A stretch of DNA of 64,000 bases, taken from the NCBI RefSeq assembly GCF_002078875.1, contig NW_018364550.1:45582-109581 (forward strand). The letters run 5' to 3'. Below, in pieces: positions 13,120-26,062 of the stretch; within the stretch, counting starts at the first letter, position 1; every line of letters starts with the position of its first letter. The stretch is from Numida meleagris (lineage: Eukaryota > Chordata > Aves > Galliformes > Numididae). The notes below the pieces were generated by a model. That model searched no databases. It saw only the letters and a program-made list of their open reading frames with translations, and was not told the DNA's origin. The translations under genes and the position numbers were made by a program.

Positions 13120-13161
13120 ACTAAACAGTTATATTAAAAAACTAAACAGTTATATTAAAAA
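13120..13161. repeat. perfect 21-bp tandem duplication
   Basis: The 21-mer beginning actaaacagttatatt is present twice in direct, perfectly adjacent copies (13120-13140 and 13141-13161) and is followed by an A run. Perfect identity suggests a recent slippage event or length polymorphism. Confidence 0.95.
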
Positions 13162-14351
13162 AAAAAAAAGGATGAGGAGGGCAGGGAAAGTGTTACAAGT
13201 CTCAGGATTCATGGTTGCCATAGGAGAGAAAGGTAGTGGGAGGAAAAGGGAAGACTTGAAATGTCAGTAATATTTCAGCTATTATAGATAATAACATTAT
13301 AGCCTGAGATTTCTGTAGCTCACCATAGCACAACCAATCTAATATTAAAAAAATACAGAGACCACACAAGATCTTGAGGAAAATTCATTAAGATTCATAG
13401 GTAAGGAGACTCTCCACTGTATTTGCATTACTTAGCACGATAAAGAAAAAACAATCTATTGAAGACTGAATCATTCTTTCAGATGAGTACCCCTTCTTCA
13501 CTCTACAGGGTCTTTCCCTGCTTTTCTAATTACAGAAGCTGTACTGAACTCACACTCCAATCTATCATTACCAGAGATCATCAATGTTCAACCCATTTCT
13601 GCCTTTCTGAGACGTGATGAGCAAGCAGCAGACCTATGTCTATGGAAAAACACGAGGTCTTCCTGAAGTTAGTACAACAAACTAAATAAAGATTGCCCAT
13701 TCAACAAAATGGAAGAATGGTCTCAACGTGGGAAAACAGAGGCTGTATGGTATCAATCCAAAGGTCCACCCATCCTGGTATCCCACGCCAGAGAATATTA
13801 AATAACAAATTATACCTACTGAACAGCAGAATAATAGAGCCAACATGCACGTAAACTTCTTAAGAGTCTTTGATTCTCCAGAAGTTTACAGTTCAGTGAT
13901 TTGTGGTTCAAAACACAAATTTATGTATTAGAAACTTCAGTGGAATTCTCTTCCACAGACATATTCAGTCTTCCACAAGAATTTCCAAAACTTACACAGC
14001 TTGAAGAACCACCTTTTTTTTTTCCTTCCACCTATCACCTTCTCGTATCAATTCCACATGCTTCTGTCAAAAATAGCTGGGTGGGAGCGAAAGAGTCCTT
14101 GACACCTTCTACATACTTCTCATGATTTTAAACATCTGTCACCCCCCCCAAACTGACAACTTCTACAATGAAAGTACAATAGTAAATTAAAAACAACAAC
14201 ACAAAACAACACAACCAAAAAAACCCAAACCAAATGAAAGTAAAATCCAAAAATTCCAAAGCAAAACTGTGGGAGAATTTCTTCTCTTGCTTTAAAGGTT
14301 TTACCCAGGCTTTTTCAAGATTTTCTGAATGTTAATAGGAGTCCTGGTTAA

Positions 14352-14944
14352 TGCCCTGGTTTTGGCTGGGATAATTCTCTTCACTATATCTAGTACTGTG
14401 CTGTGTTTTGGATGTATGATGAAAACAGTGGTGATAACACACAAATATATATTTGTTACTGAGCAGCGCTTACACAGAGCCAAAGATGTTTCAGCTTCTC
14501 AGACTGCCCTGCCAAAGTGAGAATGCTGGAGGTGCACAAGAAGCTGGGAGAGGACAGAACCAGGACAGATGACTCAAACTGGCTAAAAGAATATGCCATT
14601 CCACATGGCATCATGTTGAAATGACAAAGATGAGAGGGGGAGGGAGGGAGGCAGGAACTGGGCAGTGGAAGGCCTGCCACTGCTCAGGGATTAAATGGGC
14701 ACCAGTCAGCTGGTGGTCAGCAGTAGCATTGTACAGCACTTGTTTTTGTTTGTTTGTTGTTTTTCTTTTTGTGTGTGATTTACACACAAAAAAGAACCCC
14801 CCCCTCTCACTGAACTGTCTTTATCTCAACACACCAGTTCTAACACTTTTACCTTTTTCAGTTCCCCTCAGCACACTGAGAGGGGTGTGGACAGTGATTG
14901 AATGGTGTGTAGTACTTAGCTATCTAGTGGGTAAAATCTCAACA
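14352..14944 (+). mobile_element. solo ERVL-like LTR with 5-bp target duplication
   Basis: The sequence begins tgccctggttttggctggga and ends in ctcaaca. It is flanked by perfect 5-bp direct repeats gttaa at 14347-14351 and 14945-14949, the duplication size usual for ERVL. It resembles the LTR family at 52128 and 61600 in its start, in gataacaca and in the cagcttctca region. No gag-pol sequence adjoins, so it is a solo LTR left by recombination. Its promoter would point rightward, antisense to LRP6. It is visibly decayed. A short G-rich tract (gggggagggaggga) lies inside. Confidence 0.83.
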
Positions 14945-16430
14945 GTTAACAAATGCTATAAAAAAGCAGAAGCAGGGAAAGTCTAGCACTTGAAACCTCA
15001 TGGGAAAAAATAACTAATAAGATAATAAATCTTTTCTGGATTCCCTGCATAAATGCTACATGAAAACCTGGGTCAAATTCATTTATCAGCTTATATTAGC
15101 TTAAAAACAATAAAATGTAAATTGTCCTGGCAAGTTGTTTGTGCCAGATCAGATATCTTCTGTCCTGCCACAGCCATTGTAATGTTGGCATTAACATTAC
15201 ATCACGTGTTCTAGTGTGATTGATGGAACTGCAGCAGTGAACTCATGCCTAATTTAGTTGAAAATTTCTACCACAAACTGATCCACCACTAAAAAGAATC
15301 ATTAGCAATGAATACCGAACCCTGGTCTGAGTAAGCCCGAAACGTGTGAAAAAAATCTGTTTTGGTAAGCATGAGTTTGGAGAATGCTTAACTTTCCTTT
15401 TGCAATATACATTCAAGTTCAAGGCAGTATCAGGGCTGAAGTGCTCAATCCATTATAAATAAATCTCTAAGTATAGTTGAGTCTCCTTTACCTTTTTTCC
15501 CCGGATCTGCTAAAAAGTTAGGTGACTAATAGACTATAAGTCTTATTTTTGGGACGAAGAAAACCATGCTCCCTGAGGCTCTTTCAAGGAGTGCTTCGAA
15601 GCAAATCACCTTGCAGGCCTGGAGTTACTTTGACTCTAAGGAGAGCAGTTACACGATCTTCTAGCACAAGATCATAATTTCCAGTTGATGCACTTGAAGT
15701 TATTTATAAGTAAAACAATTTCAGAAGACTAGAGAAAATACAGTGACTACTGAGTAAGTGCTAAAAAATACTTATTGTATTAAAGATTCCATAAGGAAGG
15801 TTGTAACTCAACAAAAGGAAGCTAAGCCTATGAGAATACAGGGAAACTAGGTATTGTTACTATGCTTCAGGTAGTAGCCAAGTCTCCTGCTTCCAGAAAG
15901 CATTCAGCCTTTTCATAATAAACTGAACAAATACAGCATACCAGAAAGAAAGTAAAATCTATCCTCTTGCTGGAGCCCTAATAAAACAAAGGAGATGCAA
16001 AGTACAGAAGATTTTTGAGAGTACAGGTAATTCTATGTAAAATGAGACTTATTTATCTGAAATTTATTTATATAAAATTTAATTCTCTAAAATGTATTTA
16101 TCTGCTTACACCTAAGCTAAGCAGAACAAAGAATAATAGTAAAATTAGTTTAACCTACAAACATTACTCCCAAGAAAAAATTTTATTAATGATCTAAGAA
16201 GCAAATTATTTAACAAATCCTTATCATATATTAAAAAAAAAAGACATCTACTACACTGATACTATTTCTGTTTTACAGATGGAAAAACTCAGGAAGACTA
16301 GTGAGCAACTTGCCCAAAGTCAGAGAAAAACTGAATTGTTTCTTACAGCAGAAATCAACCATCATCCCATTCCATTTTTTAAACTATATCAGAATTTAAA
16401 CACTAAGAAAAATAGAGTAACTATGTTCTA

Positions 16431-17645
<1,215 letters not shown>

Positions 17646-17670
17646 CTAGCTACCCTGATTTCAACAGTGT

Positions 17671-18198
17671 TGTCAACGGTTTACGGGCGTTAGGCCCGGC
17701 TCCGTGACAAAGGGGACGGGGGACCCAAGGGCCCACGTCCCGGGAAAAGGGGAAAGGGGAAAAGGGTAGGGAGATGGCCCTGAGAGCAAAGAACAGCGGC
17801 AACAATCTGAGGAGAAACAAACTAATTTACTAAATAAAATATCGGAATGCAAAACAACACACTATAATACAATATAATTACAATTTAAGCTGATAAATCC
17901 AACACAGAGACAGAGAATGTCCCAAAATCAAGGTAGGCCTTACTCTACTACCGACGATAAGACGGCTGGAGAGCGAGGTGCTGCCAAGACGAGAGACGGC
18001 GGAAAAAAGGGACAAGGTCTCGTGATCTGCAAGTTCTTATACTGCGAGCTTCTATCTTTTCCCTCCGGCTGGAAAATGGTAACAAAGGAGCAAAGTACCG
18101 TGGGGACTGTAGTAGTCCTTCTCTTCTGAACTAGGTATGTCCACTACATGATGTTATGATGTGGAATACCAATAACCGAAAATCACAAAACCATGACA
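17671..18198 (-). mobile_element. young solo LTR, sense to LRP6, beside exon 6
   Basis: On the minus strand this 528-bp LTR starts TGTCATGGTTTTGTG and ends CGTTGACA, and it is flanked by perfect 5-bp duplications agtgt at 17666-17670 and 18199-18203. A TATA-like box (AGTATAAGAAC) lies near 18035. There is no canonical AATAAA on the sense strand, but AGTAAA near the U3-R-U5 middle could serve. The low decay, retained CpGs and near identity to the LTR at 63867 indicate a recent insertion. It is a solo LTR: no internal retroviral sequence is next to it. It sits in intron 5, 122 bp before exon 6, in the direction of LRP6 transcription. Confidence 0.9.
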
Positions 18199-20386
18199 AG
18201 TGTCTATCCAAACTGATGGGCACCAGAAGAGAATACCACTCAAAAGCTTCAAATGTAAGGTTACTGTTCTGCAGAACAGATCAGATAAATTTATAGAGGA
18301 AATTCAATGGTGATTTCCTTGCCCAAAACTTATTATGTTGGACCTGTTTTCTATCCAAATCACTAGCTCCAAAGGTATTGAAATAGCTATGAAATGACCA
18401 TGCTATGATTTTCTGAAAATTTTCTGCAAAAACAGATGGTCTGCAGCCTCTTAGATAAAAATAATTAAATCATTTACTGACTGTTTTTGTTAGTATAGCA
18501 TATGTCTGTCACAAACAAGCTGTGTGTTTCAACTGCACCCTTAAAGGTGGAACATATCTAACTCAGAATACCACAGGTAAATCTCCTTTGAGAAACTCCT
18601 ATTTCAGGAATCAATTTTGTGAACCAACAACTGTCCAGTGACAATGTAAAGCAGGAGGACTTTCAGCTTCTCCCCAGATTGATGAGAACAAGCATATCTG
18701 AGCATATAAAGAAAAATAATATGGAGTCACACTGAACTGAAAGCATACAAAAGCCTTTCTGGCATTTTTTAGGTCAAAAGTCAGAATCCTAATAAATAGC
18801 AAGATCAGCTTTCACATAGGACAATACAAGCTGTACATTGCTGGGCCCCTGACTGATAAAGAATTTATTGCCTATTCTATCTTATTCTTGTTTCATTTTA
18901 TATTCTCTCTTGCTACATTTCAGTCTAATGAAGGCTGAACAACCACCATGCCCCATTCCAATTAAACTGGCTTATCAGTTTGGAGTCTCAGGGAGACAAG
19001 AGCAGTTTAGGCCTTGGGGAAGTCTGAGCTGAGGTAAAAAATGCATGCAACCCAAACACAGGGAAAGTACGTTGGGACAGCTCTCCTCAAATAGTGATGG
19101 GAGAGGTTTGGCAGGGGGTTGCCTAAGTGCAAGAGCCAAGGAAAAAAAGAGCGAGCGTGGGTGAGAGGAAGGTTTAAGTAAAATGTAAAAACATTGCAAT
19201 GAAAAAGAGCCATTACAAAGCTACATGTTGTTCATGCTTCTGTGCCTTGATCTTACAAAGGTATTAATAAGGACTAGAACACTAAAAGGGAAACTACTAA
19301 AATAACTAGGTAACTAATAAAAAAAAATACATATATATATAGTGTCTGGTGCCAAATTTCTTTTTTTAAATGTCTGTAATTGTGGTGGGTGCTAGATGAA
19401 ACCTTACTGAATGTCAAATTTTGGACAGATGTCAAAGCATCCATTGCTTCATTTAGAGCAACTTTAACACATTAAAATATTTAAAATGCTTTTACAGTGC
19501 TGCAAGAAACAGTACTTTTCAACAGCTGAAGTTCAGATTATTATTACAAGTGTTCTTGATTAGTAGTTTAGAATGGATTAAGATCAGCTTCAGTATCCCA
19601 TGTCTTAAAATACATTCCATTCAAAAACACATGTACACACTACCCAATTGTTATTCTAGTGAATAACTCTTACACAATAACTAATATCAGGAAAAGGGAA
19701 CCTGTAATTACATGTCTAAGCATCCTTCAAAATAATTCAAAGCACATGACAGAGTAAATGAAAAACAGGCATGTTAAGAAGATTTTTATGATTACAAAAG
19801 CAACTAATCTTGCCACAACAATCTATATGTGCATCTGTATTTACTGCTTTTAACTATATCAAAAAATGATTAAGATCTAAGCATTAACCTTAATATAACC
19901 CTAACATTAATGGAGATACATATATAAAGTCTAAGACATAATTAAAAAAAATAATTTGTATGCTGAAGTTTACAGCCATTTTGAAGAACCAACACCAATT
20001 CCCCAGAAAGACTGGACTGAGTACAACTATGCCTTTGCAAAAACTCACCCTTAAAATTGACCAGCTGACCTTCCAATTGTTCTTGAAGAGAAGCCATTTC
20101 AACAGTTTCAGGATCCTGCTTCCAGGTTGCAACACTTTTGTTTCATGCAATATTGTAGTGTGTCTAAGCCTTAATTCAGCATCAGGAAATAACTGCCTTT
20201 CAGCCAATCGATGTTGCACAGGGGATTCCTGAACTAAAAGTGGTCTATATCTGGAGACTCGCCTAACATTCTCTCATGTGATTCCAATCAAGCAATAAAA
20301 AGTTTATCATAGAATCACAGAATCATAGAATTAGCTAGGTTGGAAAAGACCTACAAGATCATCCAGTCCAACCACCAATAACCCCA

Positions 20387-23200
20387 CTAAACCATGTCTC
20401 TCAACGCTATATCTAAACGTTTATTGAACACTTCCAGGGACGGTGACTCAACCACCTCCCTGAGCAGCCCATTCCAGCGCCTGACCATTCTTTCAGAAAA
20501 GTAGTGTTTCCTAATGTCCAGCCTGAATCTCCCCTGGCACAACTTGAGGCCATTCCCCCTCATCCTGTCACTAGTTACAAGAGAGAAGAGGCCGACCCCC
20601 AGCTCACTACAACCTCCCTTCAGGTAGTTATAGAGAGCGATGAGGTCTCCCCTGAGCCTCCTCTTCTCCAGACTGAACAATCCCAGCTCCCTCAGCCGCT
20701 CCTCATAAGGCCTGTGCTCCAGACCCCTCACCACCTTCGTTGCCCTCCTCTGAACACGCTCCAGGGCCTCAATGTCTTTCTTGCAGTGAGGGGCCCAAAA
20801 CTGGACACAGTACTCGAGGTGGGGCCTCACCAATGCTGAGTACAGAGGGACAATGACTTCCCTACTCCTACTGGCAACACTACTTCTGATACAAGCCAGG
20901 ATGCCATTGGCCTTCTTGGCCACCTGGGCACACTGCTGGCTCATGCTCAGCCGAGCATCGACTAACACCCCCAGGTCCGTTTCCTCCACACAACCTTCCA
21001 GCCACTCTGCCCCAAGCCTGTAGCACTGCCTGGGGTTGTTGCGGCCAAAGTGCAGGATCCGGCACTTGGTCTTGATGAACCTCATTCCATTGGCTTCAGC
21101 CCAGAGATCCAGCCTGTCCAGATCGCTCTGAAGGGCCTCTCTACCCCCAGGCAGATCGACACCTCCTGCAAGCTTGGTGTCGTCTGCAAACTTACTGAGG
21201 GTGCTCTCAAGGCCCTCATCCAGGTCATCAATAAAGATATTGAAGTGGACAGGCCCCAGCACCGACCCCTGGGGAACACCACTCGTGACCGATTACCAGC
21301 TGGATTTAACTCCATTCACCACCACTCTCTGGGCCCGGCCCTCCAGCCAGCTCCTTACCCAGCAAAGAGTGTACCTGCCCAAGACACGGGCTGCCAGTTT
21401 TTCCAGGAGAATACTGTGGGAGACAGTGTCAAAGGCTTTGCTGAAGTCTAGGTAGACCACATCAACAGCCTTTCCCTCATCCACCAGACGGGTCACTCGA
21501 TCATAGAAGGAGATCAGGTTGGTCAAGCAGGACCTGCCTTTCACAAACCCATGCTGGCTCGGCCTGATCCCCCGGTTGTCCTGCAAATGCTGCGTGATCT
21601 CCCTCAGGACAATCTGCTCCATAACCTTCCCTGGCACCGAGGTCAGGCTGACAGGCCTGTAGTTCCCTGGATCCTCCTTACAACCCTTCTTGTAGATGGG
21701 AGTCACATTGGCAAGTCTCCAGTCTTCTGGGACCTCTCCAGTTGACCAGGAACGCCGATAGATGATGGAAAGCGGCTTGGCTATCTCCTCCGCCAGCTCC
21801 CTCAGTACTCTCGAGTGGATCTCATCCGGCCCCACGGACTTGTGGCAGTCCAGTTGGAGTAGTAGGTCTCTGACTGTTTCCTCCTGAATCATGGGGGGTT
21901 TGTTTCGCTCCCCATCTGAGACTTCCAAGTCAGAGAGTAGAGTGCTCTGAGGACAACTGGTCTGGCTTTTAAAGACAGACGTAAAAAAGGCATTGAGAAC
22001 CTCAGCCTTTTCATTGTCCTCAGTGGCCACATTCCCAGCCGCGTCCAGTAAAGAATGGAGATTCTCCTTGGTCCTCCTCTTACTGTTAATATATTTGTAA
22101 AAGAGTTTCTTGTTCCCTTTAATCCCAGCAGCCAAGCTTAATTCGAGCTGGGCCTTCGCCTTCCTAATTTTCTCCCTGCACATCCTGACAACCTCTTTGT
22201 ACTCTCCCCAAGTTGCCTGTCCCTTCTTCCACAGGAGGTAGATTCTCTTTTTCTCCTGGAGCCTCAGGAAAAGCTCCCTGTTCGTCCACGCTGGTCTCCT
22301 TCCCCGCCGGCTCATCTTGCGGCTCAGGGGGACAGCCTGTTCCTGCGCCTTCAGGACTTCCTCCTTGAGGAGCAACCAGCCTTCCTGGACCCCTTTACCC
22401 TCCAGGACCAAATCCCAAGGGACCCTTCCTACCAGCCTCCTGAACAATTCAAAGTCTGCCCTCCGAAAGTCCAAGGTTGCCGTTTTGCTGTCCCCTCTCC
22501 TGGTTCCACCAAGAATTGAGAACTCTACCATTTCATGGTCGCTCTGTCCAAGGCAGTCCCCAACTTCCACATCTCCCACCAGACCTTCCCTGTTTGTAAA
22601 CAGCAGGTCTAGCAGGGCACCTCCCCTGGTAGGTTCTCTGACCAGCTGCAGAAGGAAGTTATCTTCCATACACTCTAGAAACCTCCTAGACTGCTTCTTC
22701 TGCGCCGTGTTGTATTCCCAGCATATATCAGGGAAGTTGAAGTCCCCCATGAGGACAAGGACAGGTGATCACGCAACTTCAGCCAGCTGTTTATAGAATG
22801 CCTCATCTGTCTCTTCATCCTGGTTAGGTGGTCTATAACAGACCCCCACCAGGATGTCTGCCTTGTCAGCCTTTCCTTTGATCTTTACCCATAGAGATTC
22901 AACATTGTCTTTCCCAGTTGCAAGTTCAATAACATCAAAACAGTCTCTAACATAGAGAGCCACGCCACCACCCCTCCTTCCTTGCCTATCCTTTCTGAAG
23001 AGCTTGTAGCCATCCATCGCAACACTCCAGTCATGGGAGCGATCCCACCATGTTTCCGTAATGGCAACTAAGTCATAGTTTGCCTGCCGCATGAAGGCTT
23101 CCAGCTCCTCCTGTTTGTTGCTCATGCTGCGGGCATTGGCATAGACGCACTTCAGCTGAGCCCCTTGCCTCACCCCTAATCCTGATGCCCGCCTAGGCAC
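20387..23200 (-). pseudogene. CR1 ORF2: AP endonuclease and reverse transcriptase, two stops
   Basis: ORF2 runs in one frame over roughly 938 codons and is broken only by two in-frame stops, TGA at 22769-22771 and TAA at 21293-21295; there is no frameshift. The endonuclease part shows NARSMSNKQEELEAF, YDLVAITETWWD, MGDFNFPDICWE and GQSDHEMVEF, so the catalytic Glu, the GDFN Asp/Asn and the SDH pair are all present. The reverse-transcriptase part shows [24 protein letters not shown] and FADDTKLAG, so the catalytic F-A-D-D box is intact. The carboxy end ([16 protein letters not shown]) is conserved. Because of the stops it cannot make a full protein. It is the best-preserved CR1 of the window. 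Confidence 0.9.
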
Positions 23201-23241
23201 ACCTCTTGCAGGGCTGGTTTTATCCCCTTCCCCCTTCCTCT

Positions 23242-23693
23242 TTAGTTTAAAGCCCTCTCTATAAGCCCTGCCAGCTCCTGGGCAAGGATGCGTTTCCCCC
23301 TTTGAGACAGGACAGACCCATCAGCAGACCTCAGGCCTGGTGCCGAGTAAACCGCCCTGTGATCAAAGAACCCAAAATTCTTGCGTTTGCACCAGCCTCT
23401 CAGCCATGTGTTTATGAGATGGGTTTTCCTGCCCCTTTCAGTGTCCTTCTGTGTCAGTGAAGGGATAGAAGAAAATACCACCTGTACTCCTATTCCCTCA
23501 ACTAACCACCCTAGTCCCCTGAAGTCATTTTTGATAAGTTTCAGGCTTCTGTCAGCAGTCTCATCGCTGCCAGCCTGAACTATTAATAAAGGACAATAAT
23601 CAGAGGGGTGGATCAAACTAGGGAGTTTTCTAGAGATATCCTTGACCCGAGCCCCAGGGAGGCAGCACACCTCCCTACGGGTAGGGAGGTGTC
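23242..23693 (-). pseudogene. CR1 ORF1 carboxy-terminal part (esterase-like)
   Basis: About 142 residues of ORF1 remain open, starting MCCLPGARVKDISRKL, with VQAGSDETADRSLK and GVQVVFSSIPSLTQ, and ending LAGLIERALN. This is the SGNH-type esterase domain described for the ORF1 proteins of CR1 elements; the G-S-D-E segment corresponds to the block that in related proteins holds the G-x-N-D motif. The amino-terminal part is missing through 5' truncation. Confidence 0.75.
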
Positions 23694-23959
23694 TACTAAG
23701 TAGTAGGTGTCTACAAAGTAGTTTAGTCTACTTTAAAGCTATTATCCAGCCATTAACAAACTGACATCTCAGCTGCTTAGTCAGATCACCAGTCATTCCA
23801 TTCAGGAAAGAAACTGAGCAGAGGAACATCTCATTTCAAGGCAGGCAAGGTGAAAAGCACTTCAGATACCTTTGGGCTTGCGCTGACAATGGCAAGAAAA
23901 GCAAACACAAGAGCTGGGCATGTTTATGGTATGATCACCTTACCATCTCTATCACAGTC

Positions 23960-23981
23960 AAAAAAAAAAAAAAAAAAAAAA
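23960..23981. repeat. A22 homopolymer
   Basis: Twenty-two consecutive A on the plus strand. The preceding sequence is not a recognised retrotransposon, so this is either a simple run or the tail of an unrecognised old insertion. Confidence 0.9.
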
Positions 23982-25754
23982 GGCAGTCTGAGATCTAAAC
24001 CAATTGGAACTTGTGCAAAACATCAGCTGCAAAAAAGTTTGGTATTGATAAGAACCCAATCAGAAGACTCCTCAAGGTACTCAAAGCTGAAAGGACATGA
24101 CAGAATAGATCAGTTTTGTTCATCTCTACTCCAAAATGCAGTTATGATGCAAAAGCTGAAATGTGACAGCAGGATCTCCATACTTCTTCACGCTGCCTCT
24201 TGCATATGGCTGTACCATATTCAAAGTCAGGCCCTTTTGCTTACCCCTTCTACTGATCTTTCACACAATCAGTCGTAAGTGATCTTAGCAACTGATAAAT
24301 TATTTAACACAAAAACTAAAATAACAACCAAACAACTGAAAAAAAAATAAACACCCACATCTTTTACAGCCCATTCCTACTGGTGACCAAGATTCTGTTT
24401 GAAGTGCCTCAAGGCAGGAGGTACTCAGGACAGTTAGCAATTTTTCTAAAAACAGATGCCTTAAGCAAGGGGCTTAAATATGGACATAAAAGCTTTAGTC
24501 CAGACTCTGAGAGCTTTAGCCTACTTTTATTAAGTACTTCGAAAGCTGGGATTACAAGCTCACAGATGGTGCATTACATTAGTCCTAGAACTAATACTTC
24601 CTTCAAAAAGTCACTATTAAAAATCAAAATAAATTAAATCTTTGTGCTAGGTGAAGCTAAGGGGAAAAGAGGTACAAAAGGAGAAACAGAGCAAGTGTAC
24701 AGATATATGCAATGTCATAGCTGTTAAGTTCAATGTCTAATGCACTGCTAACCTTTACAATTAATTACATCTTCCAAGAATATAAGTCCTCAGTCATTTA
24801 TAAGTTACTGAACTTTAAAACCATCAGTGGTTGTTGAGGCCAGTAATACTACACAGACACATACTCAGTAACTTATGCATAAGAAGTGCTATATCTAGGA
24901 CTTACATAGTAATTTCTCTGTACTTGTTAAATCAAAATCATTAATAAAATCTTAATATTGTTATCACACATTTGACTAAAAATTTACTTCCTAAATGTCT
25001 TTTTCCAGTTGGAAAGATACTATTGCCAAAGAGCTCCTGATGGTACAATGCAAACAGATAGATGGGCTCTGTCTTAAAAACCAACCAACCAAACAAAAAA
25101 CACCACCACCACCAAAAAAAACCAAACTATAAAGGTAAGAGGACATATATCTGAAATTATTTTTTTTCCTCTCCTTTAACAGAAACAAAAGAGCTTGGGT
25201 ATTAAATTAACATCTTGATCTGACCAGTGAGATCAGGATCCTGGCTATTCCAGACAAATAAAATTCATTTTTGCAATTTAGGTCTGCCCAGTGCAAACTT
25301 CTACTTGCTTTCTCAAGCATATAAGGAAAACATTATGTAAACATCAATGGGCAAAATAAAGACCCTCTCTCCCTCAAAGAGAGCAGGATGGCCACAGCCA
25401 GGCTTCAATGAAAGTCTAAAGCAATGGTTTTTTTTTGTGTTTTTTTTTTTACCCTCTATGAATAAGTTTGTATCTCTGCTCAGCTTTTTTTCCTCAGCAC
25501 AAACTATAGATCTGAACTGGTAATAGCAAGTGTAGAAAATAAAGAAGTAAAATTCACCATAAGCAAAGTAGCACAGGAACAGAGAAGTGTTCAGGCACTA
25601 ATATGAATGTAATTCCAAAGACAGACTTGGAAGCTAAATCTATTTACTTATTTAAATAAAAATGACTATTGAATGGGTCATTTAAATGTTGCACTACCAA
25701 AGTGAAAAGAACAGTGGTGCCTGTAAACCGCAAAAGAGAAGTCTCAGTTACATC

Positions 25755-26062
25755 CTAACAGGAGGCAACACAGAAGGAGGTGCTGGGCTCTGCTTCTGCT
25801 CACCAATGGCAGTACAGTAAAGACATAGAGCTGTGCCGGGGGAGGGTGAAACTGGGAAAAATTCTTTATCATGAGTGGTCAAACACAGGAAAAGTTTCCT
25901 GGAGAGGTGGTTGATGCCTCATGTGTGTCAGTGTTCAAGAGCTATTTGCATAATGCACTCATTAATGTGCTTGAACTTTTAGTGAGCCCTAAAGTGGTCA
26001 GGCAGTTGGACTTGATGGTCTTTGTAGGAATTTTCCAACTGAACTGTTCTATTCTATAAAAA
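25755..26062 (+). mobile_element. CR1 fragment, 3' end, plus strand
   Basis: The typical CR1 end region is read forward: gagaggtggttgatgcctca, ttcaagagctatttgcataa, ggacttgatggtctttgtag and ccaactgaactgttctattc. It is 5'-truncated. Orientation is opposite to LRP6. It looks older than the CR1 at 20306. Confidence 0.75.

Larger units (their letters stand above)
20306..23693 (-). mobile_element. CR1 LINE, long, nearly intact ORF2
   Basis: CR1 is the dominant non-LTR retrotransposon of birds. This copy has the 3' terminus (agaatcacagaatcatagaa at 20310), a complete-looking ORF2 and the carboxy-terminal part of ORF1. It is truncated at its 5' end near 23693, inside ORF1. It is GC-richer than its surroundings. 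Orientation is the same as LRP6. No target duplication is seen, which is normal for CR1. Confidence 0.93.

Noticed and set aside
22317..22796. Plus-strand open frame of 159 residues
   Set aside because: Antisense shadow of the CR1 ORF2 at 20387-23200.
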